From Gnetum montanum (Eukaryota; Streptophyta; Gnetopsida; Gnetales; Gnetaceae), in contig MNCI01027120.1 in NCBI GenBank assembly GCA_015680685.1, positions 293,390 through 357,389 on the forward strand: DNA of 64,000 bases. Reading direction: 5' to 3'. Shown here one piece after another: positions 32,753-44,329 of the stretch. Both the position numbers and the translations under genes were made by a program. The notes beneath the pieces are model-generated. The model had not been told where the DNA came from, made no database searches, and saw only the letters and a list, made by a program, of their open reading frames with translations. The first letter of the stretch is position 1; each line of letters begins with the position of its first letter.

Positions 32753-34060
32753 TTAGTATGAATGGCCATCTCCCCCATGACTAAGTTGAAAGAAGGAGAT
32801 CCAAAATATTAAGCGTGGTTGCCCATTTAGAGAGGTGTTTGTTGAGTTGGTTGGCTTGGGCTCATGGAAAAGTTTTAGTTGTTGGATGTTGACTAATTGC
32901 TTCTTGTGTGGACTATTAGGTTTATAGATAATCATGACCCTAGATGAAAAATTCTCTTCAATAATGTAAGGTCCTTTCCAAAATGTTTGAAATTTGGTTC
33001 ATTGAGGTATGTCTGCAGGATTCTAGTAGAGAACCCTATCTTCTGGTTGAAACTTGACTTTCCTTATTTTGAGGTCACGATGTTTCTTGTTGAATGCCTT
33101 ATGCATTTTGTTGGATGATAGGGCCATTAATATATTTTCATCTAGTAGGTTGAGGTTCATTAATCTTTTCATTTGTGCTAGACTTAGATCCATGTCAAGG
33201 TCATAGGCTGTAGAGAGTGTATGGAGCTTGGATTGGATGGGTAGTGTTGGTAGTTTTCCGTATAAGAGCTCATAGGGAGAATAACATATGGAAAACTTCT
33301 TGGTGGAGCGATAGGCCCAAAGGGCATCATTTAATTTGGTGCTCTAGTCCCTTCGATATTTGCTAATAGTGCACATTAGAATTTTTGTAATCTCCTAATT
33401 CGTGACCTCAGCTTGACCATTGGCTTGGGGGTGATAAGGTGTTGTGAGTTTGTGCTCAACCTCTAAGTGCTACATAAGTTTGTGAAAAGTGGTACCTATG
33501 AGATGAGTTTCATTGTCAGAAATTAACACATGAGGTACACCAAACCTATTTATGATATTCTATTGTACAAACCAAGCAATAGTAGTGGACGTATAGTCAG
33601 TGATGGTTGCTGCTTCTACCCACTTAGTGTAATAGTCAACCGCAACTACTATATACACCTTTCCATTTGACAAAGGTGCGATGGGATCCATAAAGTCAAT
33701 GCCCCAAATATCAAATGACTCAAGAGGCTGAATCCATTATTGTGGCTCCTCCATTCAATTTGTCATTCCACCATCCCTCTGATAATGATCACAAGTGTGG
33801 ACGAATTGGTGTGCATCCCTGAAGATTATTCACCAATAATATCCTGCCATGAGGATTTTTATCGCTGTGCATTTCTTAGCATAATGGCCCCTACAAGGGT
33901 TTCCATAAGCATATTGGAGAATGTGCAGTTGATCCATGTCAAGGACACACTAGCATACCAGGTCGTTGGGACATGCTTTGTAAAGATTCCTGTTGATTTC
34001 CATGAAATGCTTAAGCTAGTGAAGAAACTATTATTTGTTCTGGGTGTTTAGCCCTTGCAA
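32753..34060 (-). pseudogene. E4 integrase
   Basis: Zinc-binding region at about 33780-33960 (CDHYQRDGGMTN remnant of the HHCC finger). Catalytic core with first Asp in WGIDFMDP (about 33690-33706), second in ISDNETH (about 33505-33522) and Glu in NGQAEVTN (about 33395-33420), plus [12 protein letters not shown], typical of Athila-like integrases. The C-terminal part (DRVLYQNPADIPQ, FWKGPYII) runs to 32753. Integrase inserts the cDNA into the host chromosome. Scattered stops break the frame. Confidence 0.88.
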
Positions 34061-34440
34061 CAGTTCTTGCTTGAGCAGATAAGTGAGAATGGTGTCATAC
34101 CATCTTGGTTCATTGGGAATTTGTGTATTAATAGCCTGTGTAAGGAGAAATTTGTTAGGAAATTGATGAGATAAGGGGCTTTCTTTCTTTGTGTCATCCC
34201 ATCTTAGCCATGACAAGTGGTCAACAACCACATTTTTCACACCCTTTCGATTTACCATTATGAGATCGAACTCTTGCAAAATCATGAGCCACTGTATGAC
34301 ATGGGGGCTCATCATTGGTTTATTCATTAAAAATTGAATGACACTATGATATGTGTGCATGAACACTTTATGATCAAGTACATAGTCCCTGAACTTTTCC
34401 AAGGCAAACACCATCGTCATCAACTCCTTTTCTATAATGG
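34061..34440 (-). pseudogene. E4 RNase H
   Basis: Open from 34423 to 34031: VFALEKFRDYVLDHKVFMHT, then YHSVIQFLMNKP, LQEFDLIMVNRKG and VVDHLSWL. This is the Ty3 RNase H fold end, where the expected TDHxAL reads TYHSVI, so one catalytic Asp appears lost. It would degrade RNA in RNA-DNA hybrids. A different frame from the RT. Confidence 0.85.
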
Positions 34441-35927
34441 TGTAGTTCAGCTATGCATCTGCAATACTTCGACTTGCACAGTGAATATAATATGGATGTT
34501 TTTTATCATCCAGCTGCATAAGCACTACCCCCAAAGCATAATTTGATGCATTAGTCATCACATAAAATGGCCTGAACCAACAGGTGCTTGTAGAATTGGG
34601 ATTTCAACAAGCTTTTGTTGTTGTTGAAATGCTACTTTACATACAGGGGTCCAGATGAATGATGCATTCTTCTTTGTTAATTCAACCAACAACTTGGCAA
34701 TTTTGGAAAAGTTCTCAATGAAGCGTTAGTAGTAGCCAATATGACTAAGGAATGATCGCACTTCTTTAACTATTTTTGGTTAATGGATTATTCATTGGAT
34801 GACCCTTATCTTTGCAGGGTCCACCTTGATTCCTACTTTTGAGATACAATGCCCCAAGACTATGCCTTCCTAGACCATAAGATGGCTCTTTTGCCAATTG
34901 AGCTGGAGGTTTGTTTTGACACATCTCCTCAACAAATGCTCAAGATGGTCCAAGGCTTGCTCGAATATAGCTCCATAGGTAGAAAAGTCATCCATGAAGA
35001 CTTCTATCCCACTACTAATTTGTTGTTGAAAAATTCTAAGGACTAGTCATTGAAATGTAGCTAGGGATTTACATAGACCAAATGGCATTTGATGGTAAGA
35101 AAAAGTTCCCCAAGGACTTGTGAAAGTTATCTTCATGTGATCCTATGGTGCGATCTAGATTTGGTTATTTCCACTACAATCATCTAGAAAGCTGTAATAG
35201 CTATGCCTAGAAATGGTGTCTAGCACTTGGTCAACAAAAGACAATGGAAAATAATCTTTGAAAGTTTCCATATTAAGTAGTCAGAATTCAATGCAGACCC
35301 GCAATTTACCTCCTTTCTTGGGCACCATCATGAGTGGACTAACCCACTTACTATCTACAACAAGGTAGATGAATCTTGCCTTGAGGAGTTGCTCGATCTC
35401 CTCTTTGAAAATTTACTTTAATTTGGAATTCAAACACTGCTGCGGTTTTCATTTTGGCTTGATGATGGGATTAGTGTATATCTAGTGTTGGCATATTCTC
35501 AGATCTATTCCTGTGATCTCGGAATATGACAAGGAAAAGGCTACTGACCATTTTTACACAATATTCATCAACATCTTCTTTTGTCCTATAGCAAGCTTGG
35601 CATTAATAATGACTGGCCTTTTATTTTTCAAGAATACATACTCCATTTCAGTCGATAATTTCTTTAATTTAAGGGGTTCCTATTTGAAATTGTCAGGAAT
35701 CTCCAACTCTCTCCAATTGATATCATCATTTACTCCCTTGGAGAGCTGGTGATGAACTTGCTCAAGTTTATTCATATTTGCAACATATTCACATGTTTGG
35801 CCCTTAATAGGTTCCATGCACAATGTACTGCTGCTAGAATCAGTTGTCAACCACTAGGTGCCTTCTTGTTTTGTGGCTGTTGCATATAGACATCTTTGGA
35901 TTTTAGCTTGCATGTAGAGATAGATGT
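34441..35927 (-). pseudogene. E4 reverse transcriptase
   Basis: Blocks in order on the minus strand: SPLMMVPKKGGKLRVCIEF (about 35290-35345), FLDDCSGNNQI (35163-35192, usual form FLDGYSGYNQI), FTSPWGTFSYHQMPFGLC, and the catalytic FMDDFSTYG (34975-34999, Athila-type FMDDFSVYG). The two catalytic Asp are kept. The connection from protease contains several stops and a frame change. It would copy the element RNA, probably also that of E1-E3. Confidence 0.88.
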
Positions 35928-36656
35928 TTACTTTACTGACCATAACTTCTTCACACAATGGCACCCTAAATTGCTATACATAATACATGGAACCCTCTTC
36001 TTCTTGATTTTTACAAATTCATTTTGTCTCGATATATTTAAGGAAAGATCTCTAATGCCCATTTTGGCATCAACAGTGCTTAACCATGCCCTTTCCATAA
36101 TAATTGGGAAGTCCCCCTTGTAGTTCTCCACCTTGATTTCTAGGAAGTTGGTAGGATATGACCACCCACAAATGGTGGTTACGATATCCTCTACCAGTCC
36201 CAATGGAACAATGATGGACTGGTATGCTAGATCTAGCCTAATGTTGCTCTTCTTAAAAGGAGGAAGGTTCCACATAGTGTACATCTCATGTGAGATCAGA
36301 TTAACACCAGAACCAGAGTCAAGAAGAGCTTTACAAGGCTCATTCCTAGCAATTTGCAAATATACCAAGGGACTCCTGAGATATGCTGACTTCCTAGGTA
36401 AGTTACTAGCTCAAATCCAATCAAATACAAAATGGGTTAACATTATAGTATGGATTTGAAAGAGATTTTGGTTTGAAGGGGACTCACATAAAGGTGAGGT
36501 AGAGGAAGGTGGAGGAGTAGAGCTACCAACCACTGATGTGTCGGAGGGCTTTGGTGGACTACGAGGTTAGAAGAAGGATCTTTTCTTTGATCGTGGTTAT
36601 GATCCTCTTGCTTGGTTAATTGGTTGTAGATTAACCACCCTTGTAGCATTTCCTTA
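35928..36656 (-). pseudogene. E4 aspartic protease
   Basis: Follows gag in the same frame after the conserved stop. KALLDSGSGVNLIS (about 36290-36335) is the best preserved active site in the window, followed by MYTMWNLPPFKKS, GWSYPTNFLEI and ERAWLSTVDA. Open from 36368 to 35928. About 70 percent of positions look the same as in E3 by eye. Confidence 0.87.
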
Positions 36657-38954
36657 CTATGGTTGGGTAGGAAATTCACCCTGCATAGATGGAATAGGTC
36701 ATAGCTATGTAAGAGGTAGAGGAGTAGGTGTAGAAATAAGAGGAGCATGATGATAGCAGGTGGCATCCCTCCTTGGATATGGTAGTTGGTACACTTTAGG
36801 AGGGTAGTGGTGAGGCTGGTAAGTAGCAACATGTCCAGAGGAGTCGCATGGAGATGGAGGTTGCTAAACATAATAGCCATAGGAATCTAGTTATCGATAG
36901 GGTTATTGCTATCTTGGAGGTGCCAATGCCCATGATTGTGGTTGCTACCACTGCTGGTACAACTCATAGGGTTGTGGTGGAGTTCCACTTGGATAGTACC
37001 ACTATGGTTGGTGGAACTATTGAGAGTTGCCTTGTGGATAAGGTAGTATTTTGGGTGTTTGCCTTTGTGCAAGTTGTCGATGTAAGGCATACATTCCAGA
37101 TTCCTGCAAGTGTGAAACAATTGGACAACATCCCTTAGGATGTTCATATTGGAAAATGTCACACCCGCCATCATCATCTGATTTGTTATCTGAAACTATC
37201 TCTATCATAGCCATCTTACCCTTACCCTTGGATATGGCACGTTTAGCTTCCTTACATCTTCGATGCTCATTCTCACCACTTTTCTCCTTGGAGTCTTCAG
37301 TAATTTTTAAAATAGCTTGAAACTTATTGTTCATGGAGTCCCATAATTGATCAACCTTAGCTGTGATTTTAGATTGCAACTTCTGGAGTGGAAAGGTTTT
37401 CTGATTAGCCACCTTATCTTTGGTTAACTCATCCTCATTGTCACAAAATTGAACCCCCCTTTTATGGATAGAAGGATCCTTGTTATATTCTTCTACACTT
37501 TCTTGCTTTCTCAATTCTCCCTCCTTCCTGGCTACCTACTTAATTAACTTTTGGATTCAATGGGTGCAACTCTATCAATCTCCCTTGAGCATAGACACAA
37601 AAGATTTTCCTTATTTCAGATCGCAACCTATCTATGATATGGAAAAGTTGATTAAGTTGAGAGTAGTCATGGCTAGGACACTTATGCAATAGAGAGTAGT
37701 ATCGGCCAATAGTGGCATCTAGGGGCTCATGGCTTCCTTGTTTCCACCTTTAGATTTTCTTCCTTAGATTGGATACTCGAGAGTACGTTTGATATTTGTC
37801 ATTAAACAATTCTAACATCGTACTTCACTTCTGGATTGATTCTGGCTCCAAGGACCAGTACAAGTTTTTTGCTTTCTTAATGAGTGTATTTGGAAATAAT
37901 TTCAACTTCTACCAATCATTCTCAATATTCTGCAAGGAACATGCATCCTAGAAGGCTTGGAGATGATTTTGTGAATCAGCATCGTAGCCCCCCTCAAACC
38001 GAGGAATGTTGTTCATGTCCAGCCTCTTTGTCTTGCTATCCTTTACATGCCTTGTTGGAATCTTCATGGCCTCTGCAATGTGTATCGTGCTGCAAGTGGC
38101 AAGTAGAGGTTCATCAAGGCCATGGTGATGGTGCCTATGATGTTCTCTAATAACCCTTCTTTCATGGTGATGGGTCTCTTTAGATTGTCCATGCCTTCAA
38201 ATGTGACTATCCCAATAGTGCCTTCTATTGTTTTGGTCTCATCGATCACCTCCATCATGGTCATGCCCTCTATGACCATGATCTAAGACAAATGAAGAAG
38301 AAGAAGATGATGAAGGGAAAAAGGAAGAAGAACTTGCATCATTTCAATGCCTATCATCCTTTCTTCAATGATCACAACCATGATCGTGATCATGGCCTCC
38401 ATTTGGCCCCGTATCATGACTTGCTCCTCCAGATTCATTTTTGTCATTGGATCCATTCTGACCAGAACCTATATTATGAATTGTGCATTGCATGTTCTAG
38501 TTGAGGGCCCATTGATTGAAGTTAAAGAGAGGAGTATCATCAAAGGAAAAGCCCCTAGAGAAGTGTTCTCCTCCATCTAATGGACCAAGAAAAGGTGGAA
38601 AGGTGTTCCACTCTTGTTCTTCACAAGCTCGTGTTGGTGCTCCAGCTAATGATCCCTTAACCTTTATGCTTCAGTGGGATGATAATCCCTTGAATTGGGA
38701 TCTTGCATCTCATACTCCCTGTGAAGATGTTGAAGACCATGTCATGCAAGAATTAGCTAGAGCATAGCTAGAATAGATTGATCTAGTGGCAACACAATGT
38801 TGCCTTCCATGTTGTGCCACCACAACATTTCATCTTAATTTAAGATGAGGGTGAAGTTTGGTACATACTCATTAGGATGAGCATATACCACCTAGTATTA
38901 CTGAGGCACCTGGGCTACCCTAGGCAGAGATAGACTTCTATGAGAAGAAGACAT
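36657..38954 (-). pseudogene. E4 gag
   Basis: Starts at ATG 38954 (MSSSHRS). Same domain order as E1-E3: N-terminal part with HPNEYVPNFTLIL and EGNIVLPLD, a His/Asp-rich low-complexity linker (38280-38400), the gag core, then QESVEEYNKDPS...QFCDNEDE (37514 downward), CDIFQYEHPKGCCPIVSHL (one Cys of the motif replaced by Phe), and a proline-rich tail ending GEFPTQP. The terminal stop is a double TAG TAA at 36654-36659. Stops elsewhere show decay. The low-complexity linker differs most from the other copies. Confidence 0.83.
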
Positions 38955-39086
38955 TTTATGTTAATGAATCTATATGTAGTGTATTTAGTTGTAATAATAA
39001 TTTTATTTTATAAGATTTGACTCTTAGGATTCGAACAACGAGGTTACTAAGTTTCACTAAGTTTAGGTAGCACACATAGAACTAAA

Positions 39087-39105
39087 GTCCCCAGCAATGG
39101 TACCA
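39087..39105 (-). other. E4 primer-binding site
   Basis: In element orientation TGGTACCATTGCTGGGGAC directly inside the LTR: the E1 site with several G/A and C/T changes. Confidence 0.75.
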
Positions 39106-39106
39106 A

Positions 39107-39957
39107 TGATGAGCAGTGAGGTACCCCTACACCTAACCATATGAATCACAAGCATTCACATGTGATCCAGTTGAATTCTGTAGACTTTAATTACCAAGTA
39201 CGCTAGAGCTAAATGGTGAGTTCGTGTTGTTCGTTCATTGTTCTCCCAGTCTCACTTATGAAATGCAAGTGTATGATTAAGTGTGACTAAGGCATAAGAT
39301 TTTTATTATTTTGTGTTTTATCAATTTGATCACCTAAAATAGAATAAAAGTGAGAGTAAATAAGTGCTAAGTAAACTATTGTCCAATCTAGCCTAACACA
39401 AGTAACCGTCCCCACTTCCTGGACACATCTTGAACTTCATGTAAACACTGTTGGGTTGTCAAATGCTAACTATTTTTGAGCTACCAAGTGTCACACATAT
39501 GTTCGAAGGGGTCATGCTTGTGTATTTTAATTATTTTTTTAATTAATCAAAATTAATTACTGAGTGAATAACATTAAATGTTAACTGCATGAAATGACAA
39601 TATATAAATGCATAAAGAAAGAAAGTCTCAAGTGCTACAAGGTGAATCAAAGAGCTTGTCTTTATTGCCAACACAATGGTGTGTTTAGGTACATCAATGC
39701 TTGAATAAAGATTCAATTACACTTAGACCTTCTGTTGCAGGCACTTGGAAAATATTGTAACTCTTAAATGACCAAACTGCAAGAATTTCACTACTTGACC
39801 ACAAAAACTACCCCTAAATCGTGTGCCCAAGTGTTGTATTTATAGTCCCAGGAGCATCCTGTGATATCACATGCTTGATATTGCATCTTGGGCTGTGATA
39901 TTGTGCACTCGATATTGTGGCCACTTCAATATTGAAGCTTGAGTAAAACATGATTCA
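39107..39957 (-). repeat. E4 5' LTR
   Basis: 851 bp, element orientation TGAATCATG...CACTGCTCATCA. TATA-like GACTATAAATAC (39836-39849) with GATATT/GATATC words upstream (39860-39935). Confidence 0.8.
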
Positions 39958-39965
39958 TTAGAAGG

Positions 39966-42060
39966 TTATTGAATATATCATTAGACCTATGTAGAATTAT
40001 TTTGTTAAAGGTAGATATATCTTAAATAAAGTTATTGTAGCTAGGGAGGGAATGTAGTGAGCTTTTGATACTAACCAAGACATTGCTTTTATTATGTTAA
40101 ATTATGCTAAAGCTTAAGATAGGATTAAATGGAATTTCATTATTTCTCATCTCCTTAAATTGGGATTTGGTGATTGTTTTACTTGGATTGTCTATACCTT
40201 GCTTATTGATGCTAATGTTCATGTTGCTACTAATTTTGGATAAAGTTCCTTCTTTTTTCTTCAATGGTCAATCTATCAAGATTATCCTCTAGCTTTCTAT
40301 CTTTTTATTATTGCTGTAGATTTTCTTTCACATAATTTACATTGTGATCTACAAGGACATTCAATTAAGGAAATTTCAATTGATGATTAAGGTATGTAAT
40401 TGCTTAACATGCACTTTTCATATGATTCTATTTTTATGACCAATAATTCTCTACAACATATCATAACTCTTTTAGCTAGAGTGAAGGATTACTGCATGTT
40501 ATCTCACTCTTGGATCAATTGACAAAGATTTGCTATTTGTTGTAATGGCAACATTAATGAGCAGGTTACTCTCTAGCCTTGAAAGATCTTGAAAAAAGAT
40601 TCTATTTTTAAAATTTTAGGAATATCTTTTTCTTTTGAGCCTAATCTTACTATTTTGTGGAATTATGTGGTTGATAAAATTGAAAAGAAGCTTGATAAAA
40701 GGAAAGAAAAAAAGCTTATCCTTATTGGCAAGGTTGGAGTAATTAAGCAAATACAGAATCAACTCAAGTTTATTAGTCTAGTTGTTGGGCTCCTAAAGCA
40801 TTTTATAAGAGAATTGATCATATTATCCATTACTCTCTTTAGTCTACTAAGTAATAGATAAAAGTTTTTTCTAGAGTTTCTTACGATATTTGTACTAGCA
40901 ATAAGAAAGATGGAGGACTTAGCCTCATTAATTGTTATAACTAGAGTATTTCTCTTGTAGAAAAATGGATTGTAAAGTGCATTAATAAAGATGATATTTG
41001 GATGCTTCTTTTAAGAAATTGACTTTTGCAAGGATAACCTAAAAATAATAATAGTTGGCCTTCTAATAACTTGCTTCACTATCTTCTTTTTCTTTAGGCC
41101 ACTTATATTCCTAGTTCTCCAATTATTAAACAAATTTGAAAGACATTGTGTAAGCTTAGTAAATATTGGAATTATAATCATATAATAGTTTTAGAAGATA
41201 TGCTTAAGCAAATTAGCTCATGGTGGCTTCCTTTTAATGAAGGATCTTAGGTTGCTAATGTATTTTGATTGTGTACCACTTGGAGTAAATTTGGTATCAC
41301 TTCAATTTCTTAATTATGTATGCATGATAGATGAATTACTTGGAATGAAGCCTCTAGCTTCTATGTTTTGAATACAAAGAGGAAAAAGAATTTTGAAAAA
41401 TTAATTTCTAATATTGAGAGTTTATGTAAAGTTAATAACAATTTGCATCAGGATTTTCCAAATATTTTTTAAAAGGATGATAGATATGGTTTGCCTTTTA
41501 ATTTGAAAGTTGATTATGAGCTTATTACAAAGAATGAGTTTATTTATAATAAATTCAATAAGGCCTAGAAAATGTAATTATCATTGTGCTTTTGGATGAG
41601 GAAAATAAAAGATATTTGAGGAGCTCATATATTTTGTAAAATTTGTATTTTTTATGGTGTCTTGTTCATCAAGGTATTCCTATCAGTGCTCATCTTAAAC
41701 ATATGAAAAGTGTTTCTCCTCAATATCCTCTTTGTGAAACTCAAAACTTATTTTCTCATGTTTTTTTGAGTGTCTTGTTGCTCAACACTCTTGGAAATGT
41801 ACATCCAAAATTTATAGCAACTTTCAATAAAATATCAATGAAGTCATTCTTGATGATCAACCTACTTTGTCTACCTCATTTCTTTGCATTTGGAATTGTC
41901 CTCAATTTCTTGTTCTCTCCTATATTTGGAAGCTTTGGTGTACTATTATTTTCTAGTAGTATGAGCATAACTATGACCTCTCTTTAGGTGTCAAAAATCA
42001 TATTCTCAAAGATGTTATTTTTTTAGCTACAACTTCAAGTAATAAAGCTTCAAGTGAATC
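39966..42060 (+). pseudogene. LINE, RT C-terminal part and C-terminal zinc region
   Basis: Continues the frame of 28766-29918: NYFVKGRYILNKVIVARE (39989-40044), FIMLNYAKAxDRIKWNFII (40085-40140, the DxxKAYD block), FFFNGQSIKI, then thumb sequence, and near 41640 FLWCLVHQGIPISAHLKHM and PLCETQNLFSHVF, matching the zf-RVT region of plant L1 elements. No YxDD block is obvious and no poly(A) tail is visible near 42060. The 3' end is set by loss of recognisable coding. Confidence 0.75.
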
Positions 42061-42839
42061 TTAAATAATTAATCGTACTATATTATGATGCAACTAGTGA
42101 AATTTTTAACATCTACATTTTTATAGCTACATAAATCTTGATTTTTCTCTATTCAAATTTCATTTAATTATATACACGAGTAATCTAAAATTTTGTTACA
42201 TTGCATTAGGCTACTGTATTTGTACTTCTAATTAATAATTTATATCTATTTTATAGCTTCCTATTGAATTAGTAAACTAAGGTTAAATCTATATCCTTAG
42301 GGTTTCATAGCATTTTTATTAGCTATTTATAGGATTTTATAGATAATTAGGTGTTATACAGGTGATAAGACTCTTGATTGAGAAGTTCCATGTCATGAAT
42401 TTTTTGGTGGATAATGCTGATTTATAAAGTTTTATTTGGACTATTTATCTTGGGGTGTACCCGTGTTATAATTATTTTNNNNNNNTAACCTCCATACACC
42501 CCCTCCCTTATTCTTAGCTAAAGGATGTACGAAAATTTTGAAGGTTGAATCAAAGGCAAGTAATTAACAAAGTAAATGACAATGAAGCATAATTGAATTA
42601 ATCTTTTTTTCCATCCATTTCAAAAGAGGTTTTAAATTCTACCACTTCCTCCATATAGCTTTCAGAAAGGGAGATCCTTAAATAGTAAGAAGAATACGAG
42701 CTAAAATCCAATTGAGCCATGATAAATGAGAAGCTTGAAGATGATAACCAATTTAATGAAACATAAACCTAAGTAATATTTTCATCATTTATTAACTTCT
42801 ATAGTCTTGAAAAATACACCTAGGAACTAAGGTTGAGGC
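42061..42839. other. AT-rich sequence with a 7-base gap
   Basis: No gene recognised. Contains N at 42479-42485, so the two sides may not be truly adjacent. Confidence 0.6.
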
Positions 42840-43049
42840 CTAATCATTAAAACTAGTAAATCCTAGGCCATCACATTCCTTTGGCAAGTTATAGAATTTC
42901 CAATTAACACAAGAAATTACCTTATTAATGTCATTATTATTCCATATGTAATTTTTGATAATTTTATCAATCTCAAGATAACAATCCTTACTACAAGCCA
43001 TTAAGAAAGAGAAATAAACATAAATATATGAGAGAATATATTTGGACAT
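42840..43049 (-). pseudogene. Second LINE fragment (RT C-terminal end), opposite orientation
   Basis: SKYILSYIYVYFSF, then IDKIIKNYIWNNND, then CVNWKFYNLPKECDGLGF: the end of a plant L1 RT (usual form ...W..VCLPKxxGGLG). Only this piece is present. It is inverted relative to the LINE at 28766-42060 and lies across the N gap from it. Confidence 0.6.
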
Positions 43050-43109
43050 AATAATGTTTCCAAGTAAGAACCTGTTTCACTTTGATCACTTTTCTACTTT
43101 ATTTACACT

Positions 43110-44093
43110 TGAAGATTAAGAACATAGAAGGAGGGTTGAATAAGTTTCACCACATTAAACCTAATTTTTGCATAACAAATGTATTTGGGTATGTTCACAC
43201 TTGGAGGGTAGAATCCTTGCACACCTTTAGACTTTGTTTCTCAAAAAATGTGGCTTCAAGGACACCATAACCTTTATAAAGTATTGAGCTCTTCTATGGA
43301 TGTTTTCTCTCAGAAACACACCCAACCCCTCAAGGTCCCAACAAGTTCAAGGATGCCTTTCCTCAAGAAGCATATTCAATCCCTTAGGGCTTACAAAGAG
43401 AGAAAAGAAATATCAAGGAAGAAAATGAACTAAGCTTCAAATTCCTTACATTTGGCTCTAAAAAAAAAATTAGTAAACAACTTTAAAAATCATAGAGAAT
43501 TGAGATAAAAAAAATATTTGAATAGATGTATACAATGATGGCTCAATTACATGAATTGTTCTTGCTGTTACCAAAAAGGTATCATCTTCTTTTATACCCT
43601 TGTCACCAGCATATGTCCATTAGAGTTCATACAATGGCCATAAAATGCTAGTTGAGACATCTTACATGAGCTTGAGATGCCTTATTGGGTTTTCCCATCT
43701 TACAGGTAAGATTTCTCATCTGACTTGAGATAACTTGTGTGAGATGTCTAGACTAGAATTGGGATGTCTCAACTGAGATGTCTTGACTCCACTTGAGACG
43801 TCTACTATTTTCTTAGAACATCTTGTTTGAGATTAGAGCTTCTCAGTAGAGACATCTTGCTGTAGAATGAGATGTCTTCATAGAATTGAGAATATCTTCT
43901 TTGGAATTATCAATGTCTTGCATCCTTGTGATTTCTTCCAAATCCTTGCATTCCTTAGTGGAATTTATTACTCCAATTTATCAAATCATGCTCTTGTCTC
44001 AGTCTCATTATACTCCTTTCTTAGTCTTGCAAGATCTCATAAGCACACTTACAAATTCTCCATTTTCCAAAGTTTTGACATACCAAAAGATCA
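43110..44093 (-). repeat. Copia 3' LTR
   Basis: Plus-strand start TGAAGATTAAGAAC; in element orientation starts TGATCTTTTGG. U3 (43640-43900) holds many AGATGTCT/AGACATCT words, three of which contain TGTCTC or its complement (43654-43659, 43765-43770, 43849-43854). Confidence 0.82.
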
Positions 44094-44097
44094 AAAA

Positions 44098-44110
44098 TCT
44101 TTCCCTTTTT
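44098..44110 (-). other. Copia polypurine tract
   Basis: In element orientation AAAAAGGGAAAGA lies a few bases before the 3' LTR. Confidence 0.7.
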
Positions 44111-44329
44111 GTTGATGTCAAAAACTTGAGAACATGGGTTATCATAACCACAACATATAATAATAGGAAAACAAAGGCACAACATATAATACTTCACTTT
44201 TTTGGGAATCATCAAAAAGAAGTTTCCTTGGGAAAATTCCCCTAAATATGAGCTCCTTTGTTTTATTAAAAAATGTGTCTTACCTGATAGAACAAGGTCA
44301 TATATCCATGTCTTTGCATAGAGAAGTAG

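Larger units (their letters stand above)
29919..39957 (-). mobile_element. E4: full-length Athila-like Ty3/gypsy element with gag, protease, RT, RNase H and integrase, 10.0 kb
   Basis: LTRs at 29919-30772 and 39107-39957 in direct orientation, primer-binding site next to the latter, gag-protease-RT-RNase H-integrase in Ty3 order on the minus strand. Every gene carries stops and the reading frame changes at least twice (protease, RT and RNase H/integrase lie in three frames), so it is dead. LTR terminus TGATGAG...GTGAGGTACC, primer site, gag and protease are those of E1-E3, so this is the autonomous type of the same lineage. It interrupts a LINE. Confidence 0.88.
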
